DNA of 64,000 nucleotides. Origin: an uncultured Oscillospiraceae bacterium. Its GTDB lineage: Bacteria; Bacillota; Clostridia; Oscillospirales; Acutalibacteraceae. Shown piece by piece: positions 24,250-32,588 of the stretch. Position 1 is the first letter of the stretch. The number at the start of each line of letters is the position of its first letter. The DNA is taken from contig CAJUTL010000004.1 in NCBI GenBank assembly GCA_910589395.1, forward strand, positions 1-64,000, written 5' to 3'. Position numbers and translations under genes: made by a program. Under the pieces are notes generated by a model, which made no database searches, was not told the DNA's origin, and worked only from the letters and a program-made list of their open reading frames with translations.

Positions 24250-25800
24250 ATGCAGAAAAGCATTTTTAAGCGATATCTCAGCATTACCATGATCATTGTG
24301 ATCCTCAGCTTTACCATGCTGGGAAGCATGATGATGCTATTTTTTTCCCAATACTGGAGAAATGAAAAGAAGGAGCTTCTCACCCAAAACGCGTCGTCCA
24401 TTGCGGGTCTGGCGGAAGGATACCTGGTGCAGGAGGAAAAAAACCAGTACCGGCTGCCAGCGGAAGTGCTGCAGGGCTTTATTTCCAGCTTCTCCACCAG
24501 TATCGACGCCGATATTTTTATCACGGATCTGAAGGGAAATATCCTGGCGGGAAATTATCCCAACAGCAAACTGCAAAGCCCTGTACAGGTGCCGGAGCAG
24601 GCAGTGGCGCTGGCGGCGAAGGGAATGTACGAGGGGAAAAACAATTTAGACGGCTTTTATAAAAGCAGCTATTATATCATCGGCGTACCCATGTACGCCA
24701 GGACGGATAATACCTGTGTTGGCGCGGTGTTTGCCGCCACCAGTGTGGTCACGGTAAACAGCTTTCGGGACGAGTGGTTCCGCATTTTCCTGGTGGCGGC
24801 GGCAGTGGCTCTGGCGGTGGCCTTCTGTGTGATCGGAATGTTCGCTTACCGGCTGGTAAAGCCCTTGCGGCAGATGTCGGCGGCGGCCAGAAGCTTCGGT
24901 GCGGGAGATTTTTCCGTGCGGGTGCCGGTCACCAGCGAGGACGAGCTGGGCCAGCTGGCGGTTTCCTTCAACAATATGGCCAATTCCCTTTCCATTTCCG
25001 AGGGGACCCGCCGCAGCTTTATCGCCAACGTATCTCACGAGCTGAAAACGCCTATGACCACCATTGCCGGGTTTATCGACGGCATTTTAGACGGCACGAT
25101 CTCCCGGGAGGAACAGGAAAAGTATTTGCAGGTGGTGTCAAGCGAGGTAAAAAGGCTTTCCCGGTTGGTGAGATCCATGCTGGACCTTTCCCGCATCGAC
25201 AACGGGGAAATGAAGCTGAAGCCTGTCAGCTTCAATATCACCCGGATCCTTGTGGATACGCTGCTGACCTTTGAGCAGCGCATCGACGAGAAGCAGATCG
25301 AGGTGCGGGGGCTGGAAAACGCCAGGGCCCAAACGGTGTACGGCGACCAGGACCTGATCCACCAGGTGGTCTATAATCTGATCGAAAACGCAGTAAAATT
25401 TACGGAGCAGGGCGGCTATATCGCCGTGCAGATCACAGATGGGATCGACCGCACCAGCGTGGTGATAGAAAACAGCGGACAGGGGATTGCCGCTGAGGAG
25501 CTGCCCCGGATCTTCGAGCGGTTTTACAAGACGGACCGTTCCCGAAGCCAGGATAAAAACGGCATGGGCTTGGGACTCTATATCGTGAAGACGATCCTGA
25601 AGCTGCACAGCGGAGATATCGGCGTAAGCTCTGTGGCGGGGCAGAATTGCCGCTTTGAATTTTACCTTCCCAAGCCCCCGGAGCCGCCTAAGTTGAAGGA
25701 GGGGCTTCCCCTGAAGCTGAAGGAGCTAAAGCCCCGGGAGACGAAGGGAAAAGAGGGGCGGCAGAAGGAACAAAAGGAGCACGGGAAAACAGGGAAATAA
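24250..25800 (+). CDS. Membrane sensor histidine kinase
   Basis: The 516-residue kinase has membrane helix 1 (residues about 11-33), an extracellular sensor domain (34-177), membrane helix 2 (178-200) and a HAMP linker ending near 253. The dimerisation domain has the phosphorylated His263 in VSHELKTPM. The ATP-binding domain shows YNLIENAVKF (N box), SGQGIAAEELPRIFERFYK (G1/F) and GMGLGLYIVK (G2). A lysine-, glutamate- and proline-rich tail of about 45 residues follows, unusual for this family. It should autophosphorylate and pass phosphate to the regulator encoded just before it. The signal is unknown. Confidence 0.92.
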   Translation: MQKSIFKRYLSITMIIVILSFTMLGSMMMLFFSQYWRNEKKELLTQNASSIAGLAEGYLVQEEKNQYRLPAEVLQGFISSFSTSIDADIFITDLKGNILAGNYPNSKLQSPVQVPEQAVALAAKGMYEGKNNLDGFYKSSYYIIGVPMYARTDNTCVGAVFAATSVVTVNSFRDEWFRIFLVAAAVALAVAFCVIGMFAYRLVKPLRQMSAAARSFGAGDFSVRVPVTSEDELGQLAVSFNNMANSLSISEGTRRSFIANVSHELKTPMTTIAGFIDGILDGTISREEQEKYLQVVSSEVKRLSRLVRSMLDLSRIDNGEMKLKPVSFNITRILVDTLLTFEQRIDEKQIEVRGLENARAQTVYGDQDLIHQVVYNLIENAVKFTEQGGYIAVQITDGIDRTSVVIENSGQGIAAEELPRIFERFYKTDRSRSQDKNGMGLGLYIVKTILKLHSGDIGVSSVAGQNCRFEFYLPKPPEPPKLKEGLPLKLKELKPRETKGKEGRQKEQKEHGKTGK

Positions 25801-25856
25801 GGCCTTGTTGTTTGCTATAGAAAGTAAAACCTTAAATTAAGAAAGGGAAGAGAAAG

Positions 25857-27770
25857 ATGATAGACGAGCAGATCCATAAGCTCCCCACAGAGGGAGAACC
25901 GCCGGCCGAAGAGCCGGTTTCCGGACAGGAAAATGCGGCCATAGAAAATCCCGCTGCCGAAAACGCGGCTGCCGTGGAAAGTACTCCCGCACCGCGGGAG
26001 CAGGCTCCTGTTTCCGTGGAGGCTGTACGGGAAGACGGCTTCAGCGTAGGCCCGGCAGAGCCGGTGCGGGAGGCGGCGGAGGCCCCTGTTCCCAGCGTGG
26101 AACAGCCGGTGGAAGCAAGAGAACTTCCGTCGCGGGAGCCTCAGTACGATCCGGCAGAAAGCGGGGCTGCTTCCCTGTCAGGCGAAAACGCGCCTGTGGG
26201 AGCGGCCAGGTCTGTTGTCCAGCCTGAAACGGCGGTCCCGCCCCAGGGGGCGCGGCCCATGGAGGGCGCGGCACCCTATCTTCCGCAGCCTGGTGTGTAT
26301 GGCTATGCGCCGCCTTATCAGCAGCCTCCCCAGGCTCCCTATGGGTATGCTCCTCAGCCTCCGGCCGCCTATCCGGGCGCGGCCCCTTATGGCGGTACCC
26401 CCCAGCCCTATGCGCCGGGCTTCCAGCCTCAGCAGCAGGCTGTACAAGTACAGCCTGCGTATTACGGCTATGCCCAGCAGCCGGTTTATTCTCCTTATGG
26501 AGCAGAGCCGCCCCGCCCGCCGAAGAAGAAGCTTTCCACAGGGCTGAAGGTTTTCATCTGGATCGCCTCTATTTTAGCTGCCGCAGCGATTCTGGGGCTT
26601 TTTGGATACTTGGCCTGGCATGCGGCAACGGCGGAAAAAAGCTTCCCCTACGGAAATACCCCCGGCTTCCAAATGCCGCTGCCCCAGCAGCCTGGCGATG
26701 GCGAAGAGGACGATATTCCCGATTTTGACGACGGCGTGATCCCGCCGGACAGCAAAGAGGAAAGCCCCGGCGAGCCGGATGTGGATATCACTCCCAACAC
26801 CGAGGGGATCACCATTCACAAAAAGCCCCAGGGGCAGGAGCTGACCAGCCAGGAGGTCTATAAAAAGGTGGTAAAATCCACAGTGACGGTGGCCGTTACT
26901 CTAACGCGAAACGGCCAGGAGCAGAACAGCACCGGCACCGGCATCATCGCCACCTCCGACGGCTATATCATCACCAATTCCCACGTGGTGCTCAACACCA
27001 AGAGCAGCGTGGTGAAGATCATCACCTCCGGCGGCGAGGAATACGAGGCCGTGGTGGTGGGCGTGGACCGTACCACCGACCTGGCGATCCTGAAAACCAA
27101 CGACCACAACTTTACTCCGGCGGAATTCGGGGATGCGGGGGAATTGGAGATCGGCGATTCCGTAGTGGCTATCGGCAACCCCGGCGGCGAAAAGTTCTCC
27201 GGCTCCATGACCGGCGGCTATGTGTCCGGCCTGGATCGGGAAGTAGGCCGCTACAGTGAAAACGGCATGACCTATATCCAGACGGACGCGGCCATCAACC
27301 CTGGCAATTCCGGCGGCCCGCTGGTGAATATGTACGGCCAGGTCATCGGGATCAATTCCTCCAAGATCATTACCGACGGCTATGAGGGAATGGGCTTTGC
27401 CATTCCTGTCAGCAAGGCCCAATCCATTATCAACGAGCTGCTTTCCGGCGGCTATGTAAAGGGACGCACCCGCTTGGGGATCACCGGTATGGAGGTCTCA
27501 GACGCCATGGTGGCCCTTTACCAAATGCCCCAGGGCTTTATGATCTCTGAGATCGGGGAGGAAAGCGCCTTTACCGGCACAGAGGCCAGAGAGGGCGATA
27601 TCATCACCGCCATTGACGGCGAGACCGTCACAAGCCTTTCGGATATTTCCAACCTGCTTTTGAAGTACGCTCCCGGCGATACGGCGGAGATCACGCTGTA
27701 CCGGCAAAACGGCACTGAGCTGAAGGTAACGGTCACCCTGTTGGAGGATAAAGGCGAAACACAAAAATAA
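25857..27770 (+). CDS. htrA: Membrane-anchored HtrA-like serine protease with PDZ domain
   Basis: The 637-residue protein has an unusually long cytoplasmic N-terminus (about residues 1-225). This part is acidic at first and then a Pro/Tyr/Gln/Gly-rich tract (140-218) with YGYAPP and YGYAPQP repeats. One membrane helix follows (about 229-254), then an extracellular trypsin-like domain with the catalytic triad His376 (TNSHVV), Asp408 (TTDLAIL) and Ser485 (NPGNSGGP), and a C-terminal PDZ domain (about 545-630). It would degrade misfolded exported proteins. The gene starts 56 bases after the kinase with GGGAAGAG upstream and ends at a terminator. The tyrosine-rich N-terminus could be an interaction or phase-separating segment, which is inference. 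Confidence 0.9.
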   Translation: MIDEQIHKLPTEGEPPAEEPVSGQENAAIENPAAENAAAVESTPAPREQAPVSVEAVREDGFSVGPAEPVREAAEAPVPSVEQPVEARELPSREPQYDPAESGAASLSGENAPVGAARSVVQPETAVPPQGARPMEGAAPYLPQPGVYGYAPPYQQPPQAPYGYAPQPPAAYPGAAPYGGTPQPYAPGFQPQQQAVQVQPAYYGYAQQPVYSPYGAEPPRPPKKKLSTGLKVFIWIASILAAAAILGLFGYLAWHAATAEKSFPYGNTPGFQMPLPQQPGDGEEDDIPDFDDGVIPPDSKEESPGEPDVDITPNTEGITIHKKPQGQELTSQEVYKKVVKSTVTVAVTLTRNGQEQNSTGTGIIATSDGYIITNSHVVLNTKSSVVKIITSGGEEYEAVVVGVDRTTDLAILKTNDHNFTPAEFGDAGELEIGDSVVAIGNPGGEKFSGSMTGGYVSGLDREVGRYSENGMTYIQTDAAINPGNSGGPLVNMYGQVIGINSSKIITDGYEGMGFAIPVSKAQSIINELLSGGYVKGRTRLGITGMEVSDAMVALYQMPQGFMISEIGEESAFTGTEAREGDIITAIDGETVTSLSDISNLLLKYAPGDTAEITLYRQNGTELKVTVTLLEDKGETQK

Positions 27771-27789
27771 AGAAGCTATAAGAAAGTGA

Positions 27790-27829
27790 ACACCCGCTGA
27801 GAAGCAGTTGCTTTTCAGTGGGTGTTTTG
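27790..27829 (+). terminator. Rho-independent terminator after htrA
   Basis: An 11-bp stem with one G-T pair (ACACCCGCTGA at 27790-27800 with TCAGTGGGTGT at 27815-27825) is followed by TTTTG. The loop holds the -35 of the next promoter. Confidence 0.8.
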
Positions 27830-27836
27830 TTATAAT
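27808..27836 (+). promoter_or_regulatory. SigA-type promoter overlapping the htrA terminator
   Basis: TTGCTT (27808-27813) and a consensus TATAAT (27831-27836) are exactly 17 bases apart and serve the hydrolase gene at 27894. The -35 sits in the loop of the terminator hairpin. Confidence 0.75.
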
Positions 27837-27893
27837 TGGTTCGCTTAAAAAGGGAATTTCCCAAGGAAACAAGAGGGCAAAGGAGAGAAAAAG

Positions 27894-28970
27894 ATGAAAC
27901 CGAAACCCAAGAAAAGAAAGCTCCTCTTAATTGCATTATCCATCGTGGTTGTACTGATCGTTGCCGGTGGTTGGGCATTATCTGTCATGATATATGGAGA
28001 AAATTTCGACCAGCGGTTTGAAAGCTATGAGCCGCTTATGCTGCACGTCAATGATTTTGACGGGCTGCGGCGCGAGAAATACGAATTTACTTCCGACAAG
28101 GGACAAAATTTAACGGGATATCTGTATCGTTCGGAAGGAGAGCAGCACGGCATCATTGTCATGGCGCATGGCTTTGGAGGCGGCGGGCACAATTCCTACA
28201 TGGACTGCGCGAATTATTTTGCCCGGCACGGATACTGTGTTTTCGCCTATGACGCCACGGGAAATGATGAAAGCGAAGGAAAGGGCGTGGGGGGCTTCCC
28301 CCAGGGCGTGATCGACTTGGACCATGCGATCACCTTTGTGGAAAAAAGCGGGAATTTCCCCGATCTGCCAATTTTTTTATTCGGACACAGCTGGGGCGGG
28401 TACAGCGTTTGCAGCGTGCTGACCTATCACCCCGAGGTAAAGGCGGTGATCGCCTGTTCGGGGGTGAACTCTTCGGCAGAGATGTTTGAGGCGGAAGGAA
28501 AAAGGCAGGCGGGGGCAGGTATTTATTTGATGATGCCTTTTGTCAGGCTGTATGAGCAGATGAAGTTCGGCAGCTACGCTTCCAACACGGCCATGGACGG
28601 CTTTGCAAGCAGTGACGCGGCTGTTATGATCCTGCACAGCGCCGACGACGAGGTCGTTCCGATCGAATACGGCTACGACATTTACTATAAAAAGTACCAA
28701 AATGATCCCAGATTTACCTTTGTTCGTTTCGAGGATCAGGGCCATGAGTACTTCAATGACAAAGCATACAAAAATGAGTTTAACGCAGAATTTGACAAAT
28801 GGCTCAAGACCCTGGCATATGATCCTCAAGCTCCCGAAAACAGGGAACGGTTTGCGGCGGATAAAGCGGATTATATCCACAGAAATTTGGACAGGGAAAA
28901 ATGGTGCGGCTCATTGGACGAAAAGCTGTTTGCGGATTTCGTAAGTTTCTATGATGAAAATGAGCGGTGA
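27894..28970 (+). CDS. Membrane-anchored alpha/beta hydrolase
   Basis: The 358-residue protein begins with a basic stretch and one membrane helix (residues about 10-32), so the hydrolase domain probably faces outward. MAHGFGGGG provides the oxyanion region, FGHSWGGYS is the nucleophile elbow with the catalytic Ser, HSADDEVVP carries the Asp, and DQGHEYF carries the His. This is the layout of lysophospholipase/serine aminopeptidase-like hydrolases; the substrate is unknown. AGGAGAG lies before the ATG. It has its own promoter and a strong terminator, so it is monocistronic. Confidence 0.88.
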   Translation: MKPKPKKRKLLLIALSIVVVLIVAGGWALSVMIYGENFDQRFESYEPLMLHVNDFDGLRREKYEFTSDKGQNLTGYLYRSEGEQHGIIVMAHGFGGGGHNSYMDCANYFARHGYCVFAYDATGNDESEGKGVGGFPQGVIDLDHAITFVEKSGNFPDLPIFLFGHSWGGYSVCSVLTYHPEVKAVIACSGVNSSAEMFEAEGKRQAGAGIYLMMPFVRLYEQMKFGSYASNTAMDGFASSDAAVMILHSADDEVVPIEYGYDIYYKKYQNDPRFTFVRFEDQGHEYFNDKAYKNEFNAEFDKWLKTLAYDPQAPENRERFAADKADYIHRNLDREKWCGSLDEKLFADFVSFYDENER

Positions 28971-29058
28971 CCGGATCTCAGTTTTTTGCGGTTGCTGTAA
29001 AATGCTTTTTCTGATTATAGATGCTGGACGGTGGCGCAGGTATAAAGGAACCATTAGG

Positions 29059-29109
29059 AAAAAGCAAGGGCAAGACAAACCGTTGCGGTTTGTCTTGCCC
29101 TTGCTTTTT
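29059..29109. terminator. Bidirectional terminator
   Basis: A perfect 24-bp inverted repeat (29059-29082 and 29086-29109) around a TTG loop has A5 at one end and T5 or more at the other. It lies between convergent genes and can end both. Confidence 0.92.
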
Positions 29110-29197
29110 TTAGAAGGAACTATTCTTCAAAGTAAGTTTTTCCTATGCAGGCATGGAGGGAATCTTTTGGAAAACTTTTTTGCTTCCCCGAAAAGGC

Positions 29198-30586
29198 TCA
29201 ATCCAGCAGGCTCATCTGGCCGGGGATCTGCGCGTCTGAGGGCTCGGCGGCTTTTTCCGGCTTTGCTTCCGCCTTGGAGGAGGAAGCGGCGGCCTTTAGG
29301 GGCTTTTCAGGTTTGTGCTCCTGCTTTGGGGGCTCCGCTTTTTCCTGAACGGGCGGCTCTGGCTTTACGGGCTTAGGAGCTTCTTTCGGGGGAGAAGGCG
29401 GTTCGGAGGTCTCCGGTTTCCGGGGCTTCACCTGGGGCTCGGAAACAGAAGAACCGCTGCTTTTTTCTGAAGAGGTCTGCTTTTCCGCCGGACGCTGGGC
29501 AGACTGCCGGAGCCTGGAGGCCATTTGCGGCTTCGGGGCAGGGGCGGGCGCATCCTCCGGCAGAGAAAATTCCTCCGTGTACATAGAGGCCTGCACGGGA
29601 ACAATGGGCGCGTTCGGGCCGGTTTTGGGGTGGGTGGCGGAGACAGGGTAAGCAAGCGGAGCGGAAGAAACCCGGGGAGAGTTCCGGTGAACAGAAGAAG
29701 GAAGAGGCTCTTCTTCCGAAGAAATGGGGAGAGGAAGATGCTGAGAGGCCCCCTGAGAGGAAGAAGGCTGCCTGAGAGAATGCTCCTGTGAGCGGTAAAC
29801 AGGTTCTTTTGGACGAGGAGAGCCCTCCCCAGAATGCGGCGTGGAAGGAGCATGATTTGGAGAGGTCACAAGCTCCGGCATTCTACTGGGAATTCTTTCA
29901 GCAGAATGGTGACGGTTTTCCGCAGCCTCAATTTCACGGAAAATAGCTTCTTTCTCGTCCCGCCGGCGTTTTCGCAGAAAACGCGCCAATAAAATGATCA
30001 GACCGGTTACGCCCAGCACCGCGCAGGCAAGGCCGCCGTAAAACAGAGCGATCGCCAAAGAATTATTTTTTGTGTTGAGCTGCGCGAAGGTCACATAATT
30101 GGTACCGTCGTCCGGGGCTTCCGGAGAAGAGACCAGAGGCCCATCTGGCTTCGGGGTAATGCTGGGCCGCTGCACCACAGGCTGTTCCGAGGGAACGGGC
30201 CGGTTAGAGGGGTGAGGCGTGGGGGCGGGCGTAACCGCCGTGCCACCCCCGTTTGGCCTTCTGGAGGGCGATGGAGTGGGATCATCGGGAACATAAGGCG
30301 GATCGTCCGGATCCTCGGAAGGAGTGGGATCGACCACCGGTGTAGGTTCAGGGGTGGGCACAGGTGTGGGCGTGGGGGTAGGAACCGGCGTAGGTGTGGG
30401 AGTCGGTTCCGGCGTTGGGGTGGGCGGCGCGGGATTGGTAGGAAATACAATGGCCCCATTATCTCCATTTTCCGTATAGGGAACAAGCCCGCCCTCCTCT
30501 GTGGCGAGGGCGGGAACGCTCAGGATAGAAGCCGCAAACAGCAGCGAGCCAAGCAGCACTGCAAAGCGGCGCCGTTTGGGGGCCAT
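29198..30586 (-). CDS. Proline-rich single-pass surface/membrane protein, unknown function
   Basis: The 462-residue protein has a signal peptide (RRRFAVLLGSLLFAASILSV, cleaved near ALA). An extracellular Pro/Thr-rich stalk follows with many PTPTP and PVPTP repeats (about residues 55-165). One membrane helix (ALFYGGLACAVLGVTGLIIL, about 185-207) precedes a cytoplasmic RKRRRDEKE stop-transfer region. A long disordered cytoplasmic tail rich in Pro, Ser and Lys ends in PGQMSLLD. The stalk-helix-tail layout suggests a wall-spanning connector, but no domain is recognised. I chose ATG 30586, which has AGGAGGG at ideal distance. Confidence 0.75.
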   Translation of the reverse strand: MAPKRRRFAVLLGSLLFAASILSVPALATEEGGLVPYTENGDNGAIVFPTNPAPPTPTPEPTPTPTPVPTPTPTPVPTPEPTPVVDPTPSEDPDDPPYVPDDPTPSPSRRPNGGGTAVTPAPTPHPSNRPVPSEQPVVQRPSITPKPDGPLVSSPEAPDDGTNYVTFAQLNTKNNSLAIALFYGGLACAVLGVTGLIILLARFLRKRRRDEKEAIFREIEAAENRHHSAERIPSRMPELVTSPNHAPSTPHSGEGSPRPKEPVYRSQEHSLRQPSSSQGASQHLPLPISSEEEPLPSSVHRNSPRVSSAPLAYPVSATHPKTGPNAPIVPVQASMYTEEFSLPEDAPAPAPKPQMASRLRQSAQRPAEKQTSSEKSSGSSVSEPQVKPRKPETSEPPSPPKEAPKPVKPEPPVQEKAEPPKQEHKPEKPLKAAASSSKAEAKPEKAAEPSDAQIPGQMSLLD

Positions 30587-30632
30587 GAAGATCCCTCCTG
30601 CCAAAAGAGCATACGCCTACTTATACTATTTC

Positions 30633-30661
30633 ATTCTATCACAGAAACCGATACGATTCAA
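30633..30661 (-). promoter_or_regulatory. SigA-type promoter of the proline-rich protein
   Basis: On the - strand TTGAAT (30656-30661) and TAGAAT (30633-30638) are 17 bases apart, about 47 bases before the start at 30586. Confidence 0.65.
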
Positions 30662-30888
30662 TCTTTTTTCTGCCTGAATTCACAAAATTTAGGGGTTTTT
30701 TCTTGGTTTTTGGAAATGAAGCCCCAAATATGGGATTTTATAGAAGCGTTTTGCTTGATGATTGCAAGTTGTCAGAGGGAAAATGAGCAATTAGCAATTA
30801 AGGGTAAGGACAGAATTCGATAAATTGGGATTTGGCGTGTTAGTCCTTAGTAGTTGGTTGTTAGAAAAGGAAAAGGCTTCTCCAAATT

Positions 30889-30980
30889 GTCATCCTGAGT
30901 CACCGAAGGTGGCGAAAGATCTCGTCCTTTTGCTCTTTGCTTCAGAAGTAAGGGCGAGATTCTTCGTTCCGCAGAATGAT
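30889..30980. repeat. GTCATCCTGA-type palindromic repeat
   Basis: A diverged copy of the 19705-19790 element, with the same inner AGATCTCGTCC and CGAGATTCTTCG arms and a variant left end (CACCGAAGGTGGCGAAAG). Confidence 0.7.
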
Positions 30981-31028
30981 AAAAAAGAGAACAACTTGCC
31001 TTTCTCTAACGGCTAACAGCTAACAACC

Positions 31029-31191
31029 AGGGCTTGTTTAAAAAATCGCAAACGCCGTCTTTTTGCACAATGCGGACGGATTTCCGCGTTGGAAATCCTC
31101 GACAGGCGTCAGCCTGTCCTGCGGTTTCCGCCTTGAAACCATCTCGCCTTGTACAAAAATCCGCCATTTTCTCTATTTTCAAACAAGCCCT
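31029..31191. repeat. 163-bp MITE-like inverted-repeat element
   Basis: The ends are perfect 11-base inverted repeats (AGGGCTTGTTT at 31029-31039 and its complement at 31181-31191). The arms stay similar for about 60 bases inward, so the whole element can fold into one long imperfect hairpin. There is no coding capacity. A lone copy of one end lies near 20115-20125. Confidence 0.75.
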
Positions 31192-31246
31192 AGTTCGCCA
31201 AACATAATTTATCGCATCTGTCCAGCTTCCAGGGTATCCAGCGCCT

Positions 31247-31285
31247 AAAAAGTCGCCGCCGCAAAAGTTCAAATTTTGCGGCGGC
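31247..31285 (-). terminator. Hairpin terminator after the flavin reductase gene
   Basis: A 12-bp GC-rich stem (GCCGCCGCAAAA at 31255-31266 with its complement at 31274-31285) is followed on the - strand by TTTTT (A5 at 31247-31251). It lies about 45 bases after the - strand stop at 31330. Confidence 0.8.
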
Positions 31286-31329
31286 TGTTTTGGTTTACTT
31301 GACAAATTGAAAAGAAAAAGAGCGTCATT

Positions 31330-31965
31330 TTACAAAATGTCATAAGGAGGAAGAGCCTGGAGAATGCCCAGGGCGGCCCTGTCTCTGGCTCCGGTCTCCG
31401 GGTTCAGGGTAGAGCGAAGGTTATAAAGATAGCCCGTTTCGCCATAGCGCCCCGGTTTTTCAGTGCGATAGCGTGTTTCGTCACCACCCTTGCGCACAAT
31501 ACCATGCTGTCGCTGCCGGGAAAAAGCTCTCTTTCCCAGGCAAGCTCGCATTCCAAATTCAAAAAAGCATTCTTGAATTCTGGGAGCGTTTACTTTTACG
31601 GCGGGCTCTGCGGAAAGGCCGGAAGCGGCGATCTCATCTGTGTCAAAATCATTTTGATGAATGGAGCGCATACAGGCGGCAAAGTATTTCTGGGAGGGGA
31701 AATTTACCACCAGACAGCCGGCTTCTCGCACGGAGACGTACATGTGCTGCCGCTTGTGGACATTGGCAAAGATCGTGTAAAATCCGTCCGAACCACCTGA
31801 AAAGGTACACCAGGACTGCATTGCCACATTGGGCTTGCCGTTGCTTTTATAGCTCGATACGGCCACCAGAGGAGACGGGATCGCCGTCACATATTCCATC
31901 CAGGAAAAGCCGTACAGGGAGCTTTGCTCGATCCTTTCCGGATAGGAAAAGAACTTGCGTTTCAC
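31330..31965 (-). CDS. Flavin reductase-like split-barrel protein with a central out-of-frame segment
   Basis: The 211-residue open frame resembles FMN-binding flavin reductases: YVTAIPSPLVAVSSYKSNGK, NVAMQSWCTFSG, VNFPS, DEIAASGLSAEPAVKVNAP and, at the end, GETGYLYNLRSTLNPE. Between them, about 37 residues (KRAFSRQRQHGIVRKGGDET and neighbours) do not fit. Shifting frame at a T6 run (31561-31566) gives NLECELAWERELFPGSDSMV and then LCARVVTKHAIALKNRG, which does fit. A second, opposite shift near 31443-31454 restores the frame. The open frame therefore hides two compensating frameshifts. The start is GTG at 31965, overlapping the preceding stop (GTGA). Activity may be lost. Confidence 0.75.
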   Translation of the reverse strand: MKRKFFSYPERIEQSSLYGFSWMEYVTAIPSPLVAVSSYKSNGKPNVAMQSWCTFSGGSDGFYTIFANVHKRQHMYVSVREAGCLVVNFPSQKYFAACMRSIHQNDFDTDEIAASGLSAEPAVKVNAPRIQECFFEFGMRACLGKRAFSRQRQHGIVRKGGDETRYRTEKPGRYGETGYLYNLRSTLNPETGARDRAALGILQALPPYDIL

Positions 31966-32297
31966 AGGGCGCCGCCCATTTCCCGCTCCAGTGCCGCCAT
32001 CAGCTCCCGGCAGCGGCGGATCCTGGCCCCCTGAGGCTTGTCGCCGTGCTCGGGGTCGTTGGAAAAGCTTTGCAAAAGCTCGCAGGGGAAGCTTTCACAT
32101 TCCCCGCAGAAGGTGACGCCCCTTTCCATGGCGCATTTTGCCACCTCGCAGGCTTCCTGATCCGCGGAGACGTGGAAGGGCCGCCCCTTTGTGGCGATAC
32201 AGCCGCCGCAGTGGCAGCTTTCCACAAATTCGCAGCCGACACAGTCCAGTCCGCAGTATGTGGTGATCTCCTGTTTCAAATCCTGAAGCTTACTCAT
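31962..32297 (-). CDS. DUF3795-type cysteine-rich protein
   Basis: The 111-residue protein is rich in paired cysteines: YCGLDCVGCEFVESCHCGGC near the N-terminus, then CEVAKCAMERG and FCGECESFPCELL. This is the pattern of the DUF3795 family, which probably binds zinc or an iron-sulfur cluster. No function is established. I chose ATG 32297, with AAAGGAATGG upstream; the longer frame from 32348 adds a poorly fitting leader. Its stop overlaps the flavin reductase start. Confidence 0.8.
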   Translation of the reverse strand: MSKLQDLKQEITTYCGLDCVGCEFVESCHCGGCIATKGRPFHVSADQEACEVAKCAMERGVTFCGECESFPCELLQSFSNDPEHGDKPQGARIRRCRELMAALEREMGGAL

Positions 32298-32389
32298 TTC
32301 ACACCATTCCTTTTTGAAAAAATATGGGCCTTCTCCCGCCTGCTTCAAAGTATGACGGCAGGATATGTTGTCATTTAATATAACAGAAA

Positions 32390-32415
32390 AAACAGGACAG
32401 CTTACTGTCCTGTTT
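32390..32415. terminator. Hairpin, first copy of the AACAGGACAG pair
   Basis: A perfect 11-bp stem (AAACAGGACAG at 32390-32400 with CTGTCCTGTTT at 32405-32415) closes a CTTA loop. It lies about 90 bases upstream of the DUF3795 gene start at 32297. Confidence 0.6.
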
Positions 32416-32588
32416 CAGGTTGAGCTTCTAGTTATGAAAAACGGAAGGGGGAAGAGTGTGAAAAAGCTGCTTTGCAGCTTCTAGGGACCATCAGGGTCCC
32501 TCTCTCGCGTTTCAATCAGAACCTCTTGGAAAAATCATAGATTTTTTCAAGAGGTTTGAGCGGGGCGAAAAGCTTTTTCGACACGCTC
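32416..32588. other. Hairpin-rich spacer between the WYL regulator and DUF3795
   Basis: No gene is seen. The spacer holds several hairpins: GGGACC/GGTCCC (about 32484-32500), AACCTCTTG...CAAGAGGTT (about 32520-32555), and a GAGCG...CGCTC stem enclosing GAAAAGCTTTTTC (about 32558-32588). The segment is bracketed by the two near-identical AACAGGACAG hairpins. Confidence 0.6.

Larger units (their letters stand above)
30662..31246. repeat. Intergenic repeat island before the flavin reductase operon end
   Basis: No gene is seen. It contains TTAGCAATTAAG and TTAGTAGTTGG tracts (about 30785-30866), a GTCAT...ATGAT-ended palindrome (30889-30980), another CTAACGGCTAACAGC tract (31006-31028), and a 163-bp inverted-repeat element (31029-31191). 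Confidence 0.75.
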
